Positions 33,087-42,541 of a DNA stretch of 64,000 nucleotides are shown here, one piece after another (position 1 is the stretch's first letter; each line of letters begins with the position of its first letter). A model generated the notes under the pieces. The model was not told the origin of the DNA, did not search any database, and saw only the letters and a program-made list of their open reading frames with translations. Made by a program: the position numbers and the translations under genes. Source of the DNA: Spirosoma radiotolerans (GTDB taxonomy: Bacteria; Bacteroidota; Bacteroidia; Cytophagales; Spirosomataceae); assembly GCF_000974425.1 (NCBI RefSeq), contig NZ_CP010429.1:1178001-1242000 (forward strand), given 5' to 3'.

Positions 33087-35807
33087 ATGAAATTTACATT
33101 ACTGATACTACTTCTATTCATTTCATTGACCTCGGTTCCTGCACAAACCGGTAGTAGCGGTCTGCGGGGTACGGTTAAAAACAAACAGGGAGAAGCGTTA
33201 CCATTTGCGGCTGTTATTGTGAAAGGAACCCCTAAAGGCACAATCACAAACGCGGAGGGCCGGTATGAAATCGGGCTGGCACCCGGTAAATACGACATTG
33301 TCTTTCAATACCTGGGCTTTCAGTCGAACCAAAAATCGGTTGAGATAGGTACTGACTTCGCTACGCTGGATGCTACCCTTGAGGAGCAGGCACTGCGCTT
33401 GGCCGAAGTGCAGACAAAGGCCGGAAATGAAGACCCGGCCTACACGATCATGCGCCGGGCCATTGCCAAAAGTCGGTTCCACCAGTTGCAGGTGCAGCGG
33501 TTTAAGGCGCGGGTCTACACCAAATCGTCATTTACCGTTATCGACTTGCCCAATCTGGCCGAAATGGCGTTTCGGAAACAGTTAAAAGAAGCCGAGAAAG
33601 AAGCTAATTTTAAAGTAGGCGTTCCTCTGCTCAACGAAACCGTAGCCGAAGTATCGTTCACCCAGCCCAACACGTTTCGGCAGCGGATTATTGCGAACCG
33701 CAACTCACAGGGCGATTTCTTAAGCCCGAACCAGTTTTACAACGCCAGTTTTTATAACCCCACCATTGCCGGTGCCGTATCGCCCTTATCGCCTAAAGCG
33801 TTTGCCTATTATAAGTTTGAATACAAAGGCACGTTCCGCGAGCCAGGGCCATCCGGTACGCCGGTCGAGATCAGTAAAATTCAGGTTATACCCCGACAGT
33901 ATGGCGAAGGCGTTTTTCGGGGAACGATTTACATTATCGAAAACACCTGGGCCATCCACAGCCTGCAATTAGAAACCGTCAACAACATTGGCATTTCTAT
34001 TTCGGTCCGGCATATCTGTAGCCCCATCCAAGGGGTCTGGATGCCGACGAATCAGCGGTATGAAGGAAAAGGCACCTACCTGGGCGTGAAAGCCAGCGGC
34101 TACTACATCCGAAATTTGACCTTCAGTGAATTTGTCGTAAACCCTGCTTTTGTTGAAGACATTGAAGTAGCTGACGAGAAGAAAGGAGCACCCGCCCAAA
34201 CCCTCTCGAAAAGCGATATAAAGGGGAAAAATTTTGACGAACTAGTCAAAAAACAAAAGGAGTTTTCGACCAAAAACCTGCGGCAGATGGTCAAAGAATA
34301 CGAGAAACAGGAAAAACAGGCTCGAAAAAACCGGAAAGAAGATGTAACGGTTGTGCGCGACGACTCGCTGGAAGTCGATTCGCTGGCGCGCAAACGCTCC
34401 AATGTATACTGGGATTCGTTGCGCTCGGTGCCGCTTACCAGCGCCGAAATAAAAAGCTATCGGAAAGCGGATAGCCTGGGGCTGATTCGTGAGATAAAAG
34501 TGCTTACGAAAGCCGATTCGCTCAAGCGTGATAGCCTTGCTTTAGCCGATAAACAAAAGAAAAAAGCGGCCAATAAGTTTTCGATTGGTCAACTGCTGAG
34601 CGGGCACACTTGGGGGCTGACGAAACGAAGTGCCCTGATTTATACTAGCCCGCTGGCACGCGTCGAGTATAACACGGTTGAGGGTTACACGCTGGAAGGA
34701 GCGCTCAATTTCCGGTATCGGGCGAAAGTGGATTCGGTCAATCGGTTCCGGCAAATTCAATTGGGTGAGTGGAACGTGGGCGGTACGGGCCGTTATCAGT
34801 TTGGCCGGAAACAGGTTGTGGGTTATGGCCTGGCGAGTTATCAGCACAAAAACACACGCGTGGCCCTGTCGGGCGGACGGTATTTGTACCAGTACAATCC
34901 CGACAATCCGATCAGTCCGTTTCTGAACTCGCTGACGACGCTTTTATTCGAGCAGAATTTTGCGAAGCTATATCAGAAAGATTTTCTGAACCTGACCGTT
35001 AGCGCGTCGCCATTCAGCGAGCGGGTTGCCCTGACGGGTAGCCTGGAGTACGCCCGACGGTCTGAATTGACCAACTACCGCGAAGATCTGAAGCCCTGGA
35101 TCAACTGGCGCGAGCGAACGTTTACACCTAACCGTCCCGAGAACGCCGAAGTTGCTACAACCGCCTTCCCAACGCATAATGCGCTGTTGCTTAATTTGAC
35201 CGCGTCGGCGCGGTTGGGGGCTACTCAATACACGATTCGCAATGGCCGACGTATTGCCCGGCGTGATAATGAAAGTCCACTATTGACGGTAAATTACCGC
35301 AAAGGCATGGACCAGGTTGACTATGATTTCTTACAGGCGAGCATTAGCCACTCGTTCGAAACAGGCATTCGAAGCCGGTTGAATTATAAACTCAGCGCGG
35401 GTTCGTTCCTGAATGATCGCCAGGTATACTTTCCTGACTTCAAGCATTTTGAGGGAAATCAGTTTTTCTTCCAGCAGGGTGATGTCGTTTCGACCTATAG
35501 ATTACTGCCGTATTATCAATACAGTACGGCTAAGCGTTTTGCTGAAGCTCATGTGCTGGCTGAATTTCGCAAGTTTTTCGTTACGCAGTTAACAGTCGTT
35601 CGGTTGCTGGGACTGAAAGAGAATTTATTCGTGCATTACCTCTACACCCCAGCTTCCAAAAACTACACAGAAGTGGGTTATGGACTGGATGGTCTGATTC
35701 CGCAGGTGCTGCCTTTCTTCCGGGTGGAAGTCATTTCGCAATGGCAGGATGCCAAATATCAGGGTTTAGGGTTTAGAATTGGCACGACGCTGAAGTTTGG
35801 GCGGTAA
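33087..35807 (+). CDS. DUF5686 outer-membrane protein with carboxypeptidase-regulatory-like domain
   Basis: A 906-residue protein with a signal peptide (MKFTLLILLLFISLTSVPAQ). The CarboxypepD_reg-like domain at about 23-100 has GLRGTVKNKQGEALPFAAVIV and GRYEIGLAPGKYDI. The DUF5686 region follows, then a Lys/Asp/Ser-rich stretch (about 370-490), then a C-terminal part full of amphipathic strands ending KFGR, which suggests an outer-membrane barrel of 16 or more strands. This family is found only in Bacteroidota and its function is unknown. A weak promoter (TTTG near 33030, TACATTCG near 33055) lies upstream. Confidence 0.9.
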   Translation: MKFTLLILLLFISLTSVPAQTGSSGLRGTVKNKQGEALPFAAVIVKGTPKGTITNAEGRYEIGLAPGKYDIVFQYLGFQSNQKSVEIGTDFATLDATLEEQALRLAEVQTKAGNEDPAYTIMRRAIAKSRFHQLQVQRFKARVYTKSSFTVIDLPNLAEMAFRKQLKEAEKEANFKVGVPLLNETVAEVSFTQPNTFRQRIIANRNSQGDFLSPNQFYNASFYNPTIAGAVSPLSPKAFAYYKFEYKGTFREPGPSGTPVEISKIQVIPRQYGEGVFRGTIYIIENTWAIHSLQLETVNNIGISISVRHICSPIQGVWMPTNQRYEGKGTYLGVKASGYYIRNLTFSEFVVNPAFVEDIEVADEKKGAPAQTLSKSDIKGKNFDELVKKQKEFSTKNLRQMVKEYEKQEKQARKNRKEDVTVVRDDSLEVDSLARKRSNVYWDSLRSVPLTSAEIKSYRKADSLGLIREIKVLTKADSLKRDSLALADKQKKKAANKFSIGQLLSGHTWGLTKRSALIYTSPLARVEYNTVEGYTLEGALNFRYRAKVDSVNRFRQIQLGEWNVGGTGRYQFGRKQVVGYGLASYQHKNTRVALSGGRYLYQYNPDNPISPFLNSLTTLLFEQNFAKLYQKDFLNLTVSASPFSERVALTGSLEYARRSELTNYREDLKPWINWRERTFTPNRPENAEVATTAFPTHNALLLNLTASARLGATQYTIRNGRRIARRDNESPLLTVNYRKGMDQVDYDFLQASISHSFETGIRSRLNYKLSAGSFLNDRQVYFPDFKHFEGNQFFFQQGDVVSTYRLLPYYQYSTAKRFAEAHVLAEFRKFFVTQLTVVRLLGLKENLFVHYLYTPASKNYTEVGYGLDGLIPQVLPFFRVEVISQWQDAKYQGLGFRIGTTLKFGR

Positions 35808-35938
35808 CTCTGTTCAGAAAATGGTATGTATGAATAAATCTCCTCTCCTTAAGTTAATAACCTAACAAAATCATAAACCTGGTTTAATCAACACGTCACG
35901 TTCGGCATTTTACTTTGCGTAAACCAAAGTAGGCCTGC

Positions 35939-36859
35939 ATGAATCGTCGGGATCTTGTCAAACGAGTAGGAGCGGGCTTTGCTGCTCTCTCGGTAAATAA
36001 TTTGGTATCTGCTCAAGCGGTAACACGTTCCAAACAGCGGGTGTTACGCATTGCCCACCTCACCGATACCCACATGCAGCCGTTGATTGGGGCCGCCAAA
36101 GGGTTTGAACGGTGCCTGCACCATGTACAAAATTTGCCGGACAAGCCTGATCTGATTGTGAATGGTGGCGACGCGATTATGGAAGCGCACGGTCGGCAGA
36201 AAGACAGCGTTAGCCGACAATGGCGCCTGTATGGTGAGGTTCTCCGGAGCGAAAATGCCCTGCCCGTCTTGAGTTGTATTGGAAATCACGACATCTGGTG
36301 CCCGAAGGAAACCAAAGCTTGCTTTGACGCCGGTCGACAATGGGCGATGGACGAGTTTCAATTAACGAAGCGCTACTACAGCCTAGACCAGAATGGCTGG
36401 CATATTATTATGCTGGATAGCGTTCAGCCCGAACCCGATGGCAGTTGGTACACCGCTCATATAGACGAGGAACAGTTCACCTGGCTCGAGGCTGATTTAA
36501 AGCAAACGCCCGCTGAGACGCCCATTCTGATTGTTTCGCACGTGCCGATTCTGGCCGCTTGCGTGTTTTTTGACGGGCAGCGTTTTGCGGGCGAAAACTG
36601 GAATGTTCCCTCTCGCTGGATGCACAGCGACACTGTTCGCCTTACCGACTTATTTCATCGTTATCCAAACGTAAAGGCCGCCCTTAGCGGCCATATTCAT
36701 TTAACGGACCGGGTTGACTACAATGGTGTTTCGTATTTCTGCAATGGAGCCGTTAGTGGAGCCTGGTGGTTTGGGAAATACAAACATACAGCCGCCGGCT
36801 ATGCCATCGTTGATCTGTTCAATGATGGGTCCGTTGTGAATACGTATGTGAATTATTAG
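35939..36859 (+). CDS. Exported metallophosphoesterase (calcineurin-like)
   Basis: A 306-residue phosphoesterase. The metal-binding motifs are complete: Asp43-x-His45 (HLTDTHMQP), GGD (VNGGDAIMEAHG), GNHD (IGNHDIW), the His of VSHVPIL and GHIH (SGHIHLTD). The N-terminus NRRDLVKRVGAGFAALSV has a twin-arginine pattern, so it may be folded in the cytoplasm and exported by Tat. The substrate could be a phosphodiester or nucleotide. An inverted pair TACTTTG/CAAAGTA (35911-35917, 35925-35931) sits just before the start. Confidence 0.92.
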   Translation: MNRRDLVKRVGAGFAALSVNNLVSAQAVTRSKQRVLRIAHLTDTHMQPLIGAAKGFERCLHHVQNLPDKPDLIVNGGDAIMEAHGRQKDSVSRQWRLYGEVLRSENALPVLSCIGNHDIWCPKETKACFDAGRQWAMDEFQLTKRYYSLDQNGWHIIMLDSVQPEPDGSWYTAHIDEEQFTWLEADLKQTPAETPILIVSHVPILAACVFFDGQRFAGENWNVPSRWMHSDTVRLTDLFHRYPNVKAALSGHIHLTDRVDYNGVSYFCNGAVSGAWWFGKYKHTAAGYAIVDLFNDGSVVNTYVNY

Positions 36860-36943
36860 CCAGTAGTGTTGTGAATTAATTGATTGCCGTGAGTAGCTTC
36901 GTCTGGAAAACTTTCGTTCAGCAAGTAACTCACAAAAAATCGA

Positions 36944-37429
36944 GTGGATAACATAAACGATTTATTTAATGTATTTCCCCGCTCCGGTCGGGTGGAATGG
37001 ATAGGCATCCGGCCTGAACGCAATACCGCCGTAGAGGTGGTTGATTCGGTTGCCGTATCTGAAAAGAAAGGCCTTGTTGGCGACCATTACAGGGGGCAAA
37101 GTGGAAGCCGCCACGTAACCCTCATCCAGGCCGAGCACCTGCCCGTTGTGGCTGCTTTATTAGGCCGCGATATCCTTGATCCAGCTTTGGTGCGCCGGAA
37201 TATTGTGGTGTCGGGGATAAACCTGCTGGCACTGAAAGACAAACAGATTCAACTTGGCGATGTGATTCTGAAAATCACCGGTCAATGCCATCCCTGTTCT
37301 AAAATGGAAGCAACCCTTGGGCCCGGTGGTTACAACACCATGCGCGGGCATGGCGGTATGACCGCAAAGGTTGTACAGGGTGGGCAGATCAGGGTAGGTG
37401 ATGCGGTTGTGGTTAATCTGAGCGAATAA
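36944..37429 (+). CDS. MOSC-domain protein
   Basis: A 161-residue stand-alone MOSC protein starting at GTG 36944. Family features are GRVEWIGIRPERNTAVE near the N-terminus, GLVGDHYRG (about 44-52), the RRNIVVSGINLLAL block and the conserved Cys segment ITGQCHPCSKME, which in MOSC proteins handles sulfur destined for the molybdenum cofactor or related metal-sulfur chemistry. GMTAKVVQGGQIRVGD closes the domain. It follows the metallophosphoesterase by 84 bp and could be co-transcribed with it. Confidence 0.92.
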   Translation: MDNINDLFNVFPRSGRVEWIGIRPERNTAVEVVDSVAVSEKKGLVGDHYRGQSGSRHVTLIQAEHLPVVAALLGRDILDPALVRRNIVVSGINLLALKDKQIQLGDVILKITGQCHPCSKMEATLGPGGYNTMRGHGGMTAKVVQGGQIRVGDAVVVNLSE

Positions 37430-37746
37430 ATGGATTGACCCAACTAAGCTAGCCGAATCTACTACTGTATTGAAAACGGTCAATGAGCATTAGTACATTA
37501 ATTAAAGATGTGTGGATAGTAGCGGAAAGCCGCCTAATAAGCTATCATTACGCATAAGTAAATTAGCTTGTATTTACAAATAAGCCAATTTGTGTCGTTA
37601 GCTACAACTATAGTTGTGTCAAATCACCATATTTTCTTCTGAGACTGCTCTTTTTTCTTTTGATTTATTTGTAGTTATAAACCAATCGCTATTTATTAGA
37701 TTTGAGTAACTAATTCCGCTTATAAATCTTCTTTTGCCACAGCTAT
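37430..37746. other. 317-bp gap upstream of the two-component genes
   Basis: No gene is seen. A perfect 14-bp palindrome ACAACTATAGTTGT lies at 37604-37617, about 130 bp before the histidine kinase, and could be an operator. The rest is A/T-rich. Confidence 0.45.
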
Positions 37747-39552
37747 ATGCTCCGTTTGTTCCAGTACGTAAACTACTTAATGGTGCTGTGGCTAATCATG
37801 TTAAGCGAGTGTATTGCTCAGAAAACTCCTTATCTGAACGTAAAGCCCGACCGAATACAACGGGCTAGTCAACTAGAGCAGGAAGCCAGAAAGAAGAACG
37901 ATCCGATCCTATTGGCCGAAGCCTGGTATCTGTTTGGTAAAACCTATGTGTTTGCTGGAGACTACCGGACGGCTCAGGTTTATTTTTTGAAATCGCTTCG
38001 CCTGCAGGAACCTCAGGGCGACTCCTTCGAGTTGAGCCGCCTATATGTTCGCCTGAGCGAAAATGAAGATAAGATGGGTAATGCTGTACAAGCCTTACGG
38101 TATGCCACTCGTTCGTTGCAGATAGCCCAGCGAATCAAGTCTGATGAAGCATTGATTCGGTCCTATGGCGTTTTAGGCAGGATTTACCTAACCCAATGGC
38201 AAAACCAATCGACAACCCACAAAACAGCTTACTACAACCAGGCTCTTTCTTTTTACTCGAAACGGGAAGCGCTATCCTATAAAATAAAGGATACACTTGG
38301 CATTGCCGAAGCCACGATTGAACTGGGGACGCTGTTTACCAAAGTAAAAGACCCACGGGCCATTCCTTATCTCGAAAAGGCGCTCGATCTGTTTACGCTT
38401 AAAGAAAAACAGGGTTCCCGCGTCAACACGCTGATGCATTTGTCGGAGGCTTACTCCGCATTCGGCAAACCCGCGCTTGCTTTGCAGGCGCTCAACAAAG
38501 CAGAACAACTGTACGAGCGCGCAAAGCTAAATGAGTATGAAACCCGGCTGGACCTGGAGGCTGCTTTTGTCTATTATTTCCAGGGCTCAGGCCAATGGGA
38601 AAAGGCGTTTGAGCGGCTAAAAAAATTAAGTGAACTGGAGCGTATCAAGCTGGTTGCTGATCGTAATGGTGCTATTAGTCGGCTGAGTTTAGAGTTTGAA
38701 GCAGAAAAAAAAGAATCGCTCTTAAGCGCTCAGCGGAAGGAAATCAAGTTGAATACCCAGAACCTGCGTCTACAAAGAGGCATTACGATGGCTGTGTCGG
38801 CGCTCTTTCTGATAGCAGTTGTCGTGAGTGCTGTTTTCTTCCGATTGTATCGAAAGAATCAACGGATTAGCCGTCGGAATGAAGACCTTGTTAAAGAACA
38901 GAACCACCGGGTTAAGAACAACCTGCAGGTCGTATCGAGCCTGCTGAGTCTGCAATCTAAACGACTAACCGACGAGCTGGCTAAAAAAGCGATCGAAGAA
39001 AGCCGGTTACGTGTACAGTCGATGGCTATTCTCCACCAACGCCTGTACGATGGCGATAAACTAGCCGAAGCCAGTCTCGACGAATTTATTCAGGAGGTGG
39101 TGAGTGGAGTCTTGACGGCTTATGGGTTTGCGGTTCTTCAACCGCAGTTTTCTATTGACAAGATTTCGCTCCCCGCCGACAAAGCTGTTCCACTTGGGCT
39201 CATTTTGAACGAGTTGACAACCAATGCCTGCAAATACGCTTTTGCTGATAATGAATCTCCTGCTTTCAGGATAAGCTGCCATCGTAACAATAACAGAATT
39301 CACCTCACTGTAGCCGATAATGGCCCGGGACTTTCCAGTCCCGGACTGGAAGAGGCTGGCTGGTCTGATGAAAGGAGCTATGAACCCGTTTCCGCAGGCT
39401 GGTCTGAGTCGGAAGTTAAGACGTTGCCGATTTCGTTTGGTATGCAGCTAATTCAGGCTCAGGCCGAGCAGTTAGGCGGAACGTACTCATTCGTCTCTGG
39501 TGAGAGCAAGGAGTTTACAGGCGTCTTATTTTCAATGGTATTTAAAGCCTAA
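37747..39552 (+). CDS. Sensor histidine kinase with TPR sensor region (HisKA_2 type)
   Basis: A 601-residue kinase. A short leader (MLRLFQYVNYLMVLWLIMLS) is followed by about 280 residues of TPR helices (for example AEAWYLFGKTYVFAGDYRTA) expected in the periplasm. A coiled segment, one membrane helix (about 344-366) and the kinase part come next. The phosphorylation site is His387 in EQNHRVKNNLQVVSSLL, a HisKA_2/HWE-like histidine. The ATP domain has LNELTTNACKYAF (N box), VADNGPG (G1) and a late GMQLIQAQAEQLGG. The next gene, 16 nt away, is its likely partner regulator. The signal sensed is unknown. Confidence 0.94.
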   Translation: MLRLFQYVNYLMVLWLIMLSECIAQKTPYLNVKPDRIQRASQLEQEARKKNDPILLAEAWYLFGKTYVFAGDYRTAQVYFLKSLRLQEPQGDSFELSRLYVRLSENEDKMGNAVQALRYATRSLQIAQRIKSDEALIRSYGVLGRIYLTQWQNQSTTHKTAYYNQALSFYSKREALSYKIKDTLGIAEATIELGTLFTKVKDPRAIPYLEKALDLFTLKEKQGSRVNTLMHLSEAYSAFGKPALALQALNKAEQLYERAKLNEYETRLDLEAAFVYYFQGSGQWEKAFERLKKLSELERIKLVADRNGAISRLSLEFEAEKKESLLSAQRKEIKLNTQNLRLQRGITMAVSALFLIAVVVSAVFFRLYRKNQRISRRNEDLVKEQNHRVKNNLQVVSSLLSLQSKRLTDELAKKAIEESRLRVQSMAILHQRLYDGDKLAEASLDEFIQEVVSGVLTAYGFAVLQPQFSIDKISLPADKAVPLGLILNELTTNACKYAFADNESPAFRISCHRNNNRIHLTVADNGPGLSSPGLEEAGWSDERSYEPVSAGWSESEVKTLPISFGMQLIQAQAEQLGGTYSFVSGESKEFTGVLFSMVFKA

Positions 39553-39568
39553 TTCAGGAAGACAAGGG

Positions 39569-40312
39569 ATGAAGTCATTGAAAATTCTACTTGTGGAGGA
39601 CGAAACCATTACGGCCATGGATCTTCGCGAAACGTTGGAGGAAGCCGGTCATAAAGTCACGGCCATTGCCCGTAATTTTGAGCAAGCCATACGAGCTGCC
39701 AAAAGTAATCCACCCGATCTGGCACTTATTGACATTCATCTGGAGGAGGGATCTACAGAAAATGGCATTACCACAGCCAGAGAACTGATTGCTGAACATC
39801 GGATGCCTATTATTTATCTGACTGCTAATTCAGACGTTGAAACATTTCAACTCGCTAAAGAAACCCTGCCAGCCGCTTATTTACTGAAACCTTTCCGACA
39901 CGATGAACTAAAGTTACAGGTCGAACTAGCTTACTACTATTTTCACTACAATCAGAAGAACACAAGCGGGGCTTCTATGTCGGGAACATTGTATTTGCCC
40001 GTCGACAAAGGCCATGAAAAAATTGATATGAACGATGTTCTTTATCTCCAGGCCGATGGTTCGTATGTGAAAGTTTTTATGATTCAGAAAGAGTTACCTC
40101 ATCATATCAGTACGAATTTGAGTCATCTGGCGCAGTATTTTTCAGCTCCTAATTTTTACCGCCTGTCACGGTCACTACTTATTAATTTAAACCATCTGGA
40201 ACGGCTGGAGCGAAATCATCTGTTTCTGATCAATCATAAAACGCCCATTCAAATTCCGTCGACAAGTCGAAAGGAGTTAATGAAAAAGCTGACCATCGTC
40301 CGGACAAAATAA
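39569..40312 (+). CDS. LytTR-family response regulator
   Basis: The ATG at 39569 follows AGGAAGACAAGGG, one of the few purine-rich leaders here; an open frame to 39500 overlaps the kinase and is not needed. The 247-residue protein has a receiver domain with Glu10/Asp11, the phospho-acceptor Asp55 (LALIDIHLEEG), Thr (IIYLTANSD) and Lys (YLLKPF). The C-terminal LytTR DNA-binding domain (about 145-245) has DVLYLQADGSYVKVF and FYRLSRSLLINLNHLERL. It should bind DNA as directed by the kinase just upstream. Targets are not evident. Confidence 0.95.
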   Translation: MKSLKILLVEDETITAMDLRETLEEAGHKVTAIARNFEQAIRAAKSNPPDLALIDIHLEEGSTENGITTARELIAEHRMPIIYLTANSDVETFQLAKETLPAAYLLKPFRHDELKLQVELAYYYFHYNQKNTSGASMSGTLYLPVDKGHEKIDMNDVLYLQADGSYVKVFMIQKELPHHISTNLSHLAQYFSAPNFYRLSRSLLINLNHLERLERNHLFLINHKTPIQIPSTSRKELMKKLTIVRTK

Positions 40313-40340
40313 AGTTATCTGCCAGGAAGGCAAGAAGCCA

Positions 40341-41279
40341 CTAGCGCAGTTGTATTTCAAAATGGGCTCTAACCTGTTGAGTGACTTTGTGCTTATACTC
40401 CCGTTTTCGTAAGGTGCGGCTGCGATGGTTAGCCTTGATTGAGGTAATTGGTTTCTCTGGAAAAGGAATCGATAACGTATATAACTGACATGGCTGTTTT
40501 TGGCCTCCTAACGCATCCCAGAAGGCATCATAGTTAAAGAAGGCCGCTCCATTGGCCAACTGTCGTTCATTGCCTGCGCCCCAGATGCATTTCAGGCTAC
40601 AGGCTTGGGCAATCCCTTGCAGAGACGCCATCAGTAAGGCCGCGGGGGTGATGTCAAATAGCGTTTTGGTAGCTTGCTTGACAAGGTCAGGATTTTTAAT
40701 CCCTTGTATCCCTCCCACAAAGATACTTTCACCAAATAACGAGTTCGTCAACTGATCAGCAACCACTGTAAAGCGAATCGTATAAACTGGAATTGTGTTG
40801 TATTCCAATACGACGGCCAATTCGCCTTCCCAGTCCAGACCCACGGGGAAAAACAGACCAATTCTAAACGAGTCATCACCCTGCCAGTCCTGCCAGATAT
40901 AGGTTTTGTGAAGAACATCGTCAAAAAAGTGGGGACGTACGTATTTAGTGAAATAATGGTAATGGCTAGTGAGCATTGCCAGCTTGTCTTTAGTTGGCAA
41001 ATCAAGGGCTAAATACTGACCGAGGTATTTATAAAGTAGTCGGGGGTTTTCCTGAGAGAGGGTAATTACTTGTGGGCTGGTTTTCAGTAACTTGGCCAGA
41101 TAACGATGCCTTTGTGCGTGCCAGATAATTCGCCTGAACCGGAAGCCTGTTTTTAGTGTGTAGAGCACTCCCCGGCGCGCTACCTGATTCGTCACCCGAT
41201 ATAATGTTGTAGACTTTATTGAGCGGGTATAGGTTAATAGATGGGCCGCTAGGCTGACAGGCCCAGTAAATAGTTTCAT
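40341..41279 (-). CDS. DUF535 (VirK/YbjX) family protein
   Basis: A 312-residue protein matching the DUF535 family of VirK and YbjX. Conserved features are HYHYFTKYV, YIWQDWQGDDSFRIGLFFPVGLDWEGELAVVLEY (in two parts), FVGGIQGIK, and the C-terminal KCIWGAGNERQLANG with YDAFWDALGG. In enterobacteria, VirK-like proteins affect surface or virulence traits, but the biochemistry is unknown. The family is best known from Proteobacteria, so its presence here may reflect transfer; I saw no obvious composition break. There is no signal peptide. It is alone on this strand, with 389 bp before the next gene. Confidence 0.85.
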   Translation of the reverse strand: MKLFTGPVSLAAHLLTYTRSIKSTTLYRVTNQVARRGVLYTLKTGFRFRRIIWHAQRHRYLAKLLKTSPQVITLSQENPRLLYKYLGQYLALDLPTKDKLAMLTSHYHYFTKYVRPHFFDDVLHKTYIWQDWQGDDSFRIGLFFPVGLDWEGELAVVLEYNTIPVYTIRFTVVADQLTNSLFGESIFVGGIQGIKNPDLVKQATKTLFDITPAALLMASLQGIAQACSLKCIWGAGNERQLANGAAFFNYDAFWDALGGQKQPCQLYTLSIPFPEKPITSIKANHRSRTLRKREYKHKVTQQVRAHFEIQLR

Positions 41280-41668
41280 TGAATTTTTATGGTTGGAGTG
41301 GTCGAAAGCGCATTACTTTTAATGACAACTTATTCATTAAAAACGGATAAGCGGCTAACCTTCTGGTCTACTTTACTATGCGGTAGCTCAGGATAATTGA
41401 TTGACTCGTCCAGGATACTTCTATTAAAATAGCATCAAATACATGTTCCTTAGTGGTCACATTTCTATACTAGAATACTGGCCAAAAAGAGAAGGAGACG
41501 GTGGCTAAATAGGGAATTGCCACGGCCATTGTCAGCACTACTACTTAGTGGAGTTTGCTGCTACTCATCCTTTTGCTCGTAGTGGTGCAGAAAGGCATTG
41601 TTGAGCGCGAAGAACAGTACCTGAACGACAAAGCACAGGTAAGACGTTGGTTTTGAGGATAACCGGAC
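41280..41668. other. 389-bp gap with a short in-frame coding-like tail
   Basis: No full gene is seen. On the minus strand, the 36 codons right after the TAA of the next gene (41669-41671) read in frame to TAG at 41561-41563 and include a hydrophobic run (YLCFVVQVLFFALNNAFL). It has no ATG. It may be chance, a small non-ATG gene, or the remnant of a longer C-terminus. Confidence 0.35.
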
Positions 41669-42451
41669 TTAGGGTTGTTTAGGCACCGGCGACTGACCCG
41701 GGTCGGGCGAAATGCGGCTGGGTCGGTTAAAGCCATCGCGATACCGGTTGCGTAATTGCTGAATCGTGTTGATGAGGTCGTAATCTTCAGCTTTGAGCAG
41801 GTAGTCATCTTCCAAGTCGCAGAAGTCAAAAAAACGGTCGATTTCGTCTGGCTTCAACGTAGTCGACTGTTCCACCAAAAGCCGAAATCGCTCCAAAGCG
41901 AGCGCGTGCCGACGATCCTGCTGCATGATGTAATACGCTTTTCTGTCGGTTTTAGGCCGCTTGGCGAACAACTCATACAATAAGGTAACTCCCGCGCCAT
42001 CGGCCAACCTATCGAAAGCCTGCTCACCGGTTACTTTTTTTGAGGCTGTTGGCTCATCAAGTATCTGCTGAATTTCGCGTTTTACTTCTTCATATCGTTT
42101 TCCTGTAACGGTTACCTCCGCAAGGTCAACGACACGGTAGGGCATAGGGGGAAGTGCCTTGGCAATAATAGTTGGATTATCGCCACCATTGTAGAGAATG
42201 CCGGTACGATCGTACAACTGACTGGTTAGAATCAAGGAATCGCCGGGCTGGAGCGTCATAAAAAAACGCCCCGTAGTATTTGTCCTGGCTCGTTGGCGAC
42301 TACGTTTATTAATGACTGTAGCCCGGTCAACACCCTGTTTGGTGGCCTGATCAATGACCGTTCCAATTACATACTTGCCCTGTGCCCATGCACTACCCGA
42401 CCAACTGAAGAGGCTGACGAGGCAAACAAATAGCAGGCGTTTAATGGGCAT
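41669..42451 (-). CDS. Exported protein with carboxypeptidase-regulatory-like domain
   Basis: A 260-residue exported protein: signal peptide MPIKRLLFVCLVSLFSWSGSAWA, then a CarboxypepD_reg-like beta domain (YVIGTVIDQATKQGVDRATV, TTGRFFMTLQPGDSLILTS) to about 100. The DLAEVTVTGKRYEEVKREIQQIL stretch has the VTVTG words seen at the start of TonB-dependent receptor plugs, but no receptor follows. The C-terminal half is helical and charged, and the last residues are proline-rich (PSRISPDPGQSPVPKQP). Role unknown; similar small proteins occur widely in Bacteroidota. Confidence 0.8.
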   Translation of the reverse strand: MPIKRLLFVCLVSLFSWSGSAWAQGKYVIGTVIDQATKQGVDRATVINKRSRQRARTNTTGRFFMTLQPGDSLILTSQLYDRTGILYNGGDNPTIIAKALPPMPYRVVDLAEVTVTGKRYEEVKREIQQILDEPTASKKVTGEQAFDRLADGAGVTLLYELFAKRPKTDRKAYYIMQQDRRHALALERFRLLVEQSTTLKPDEIDRFFDFCDLEDDYLLKAEDYDLINTIQQLRNRYRDGFNRPSRISPDPGQSPVPKQP

Positions 42452-42541
42452 AGGGGGTTGAGTTATAGAGACAAACTGGGTTGTCAGACCAAGCTATAAA
42501 ACGGAATTTACAAAAATACGGGTTGATGGCATTCAATCCTG

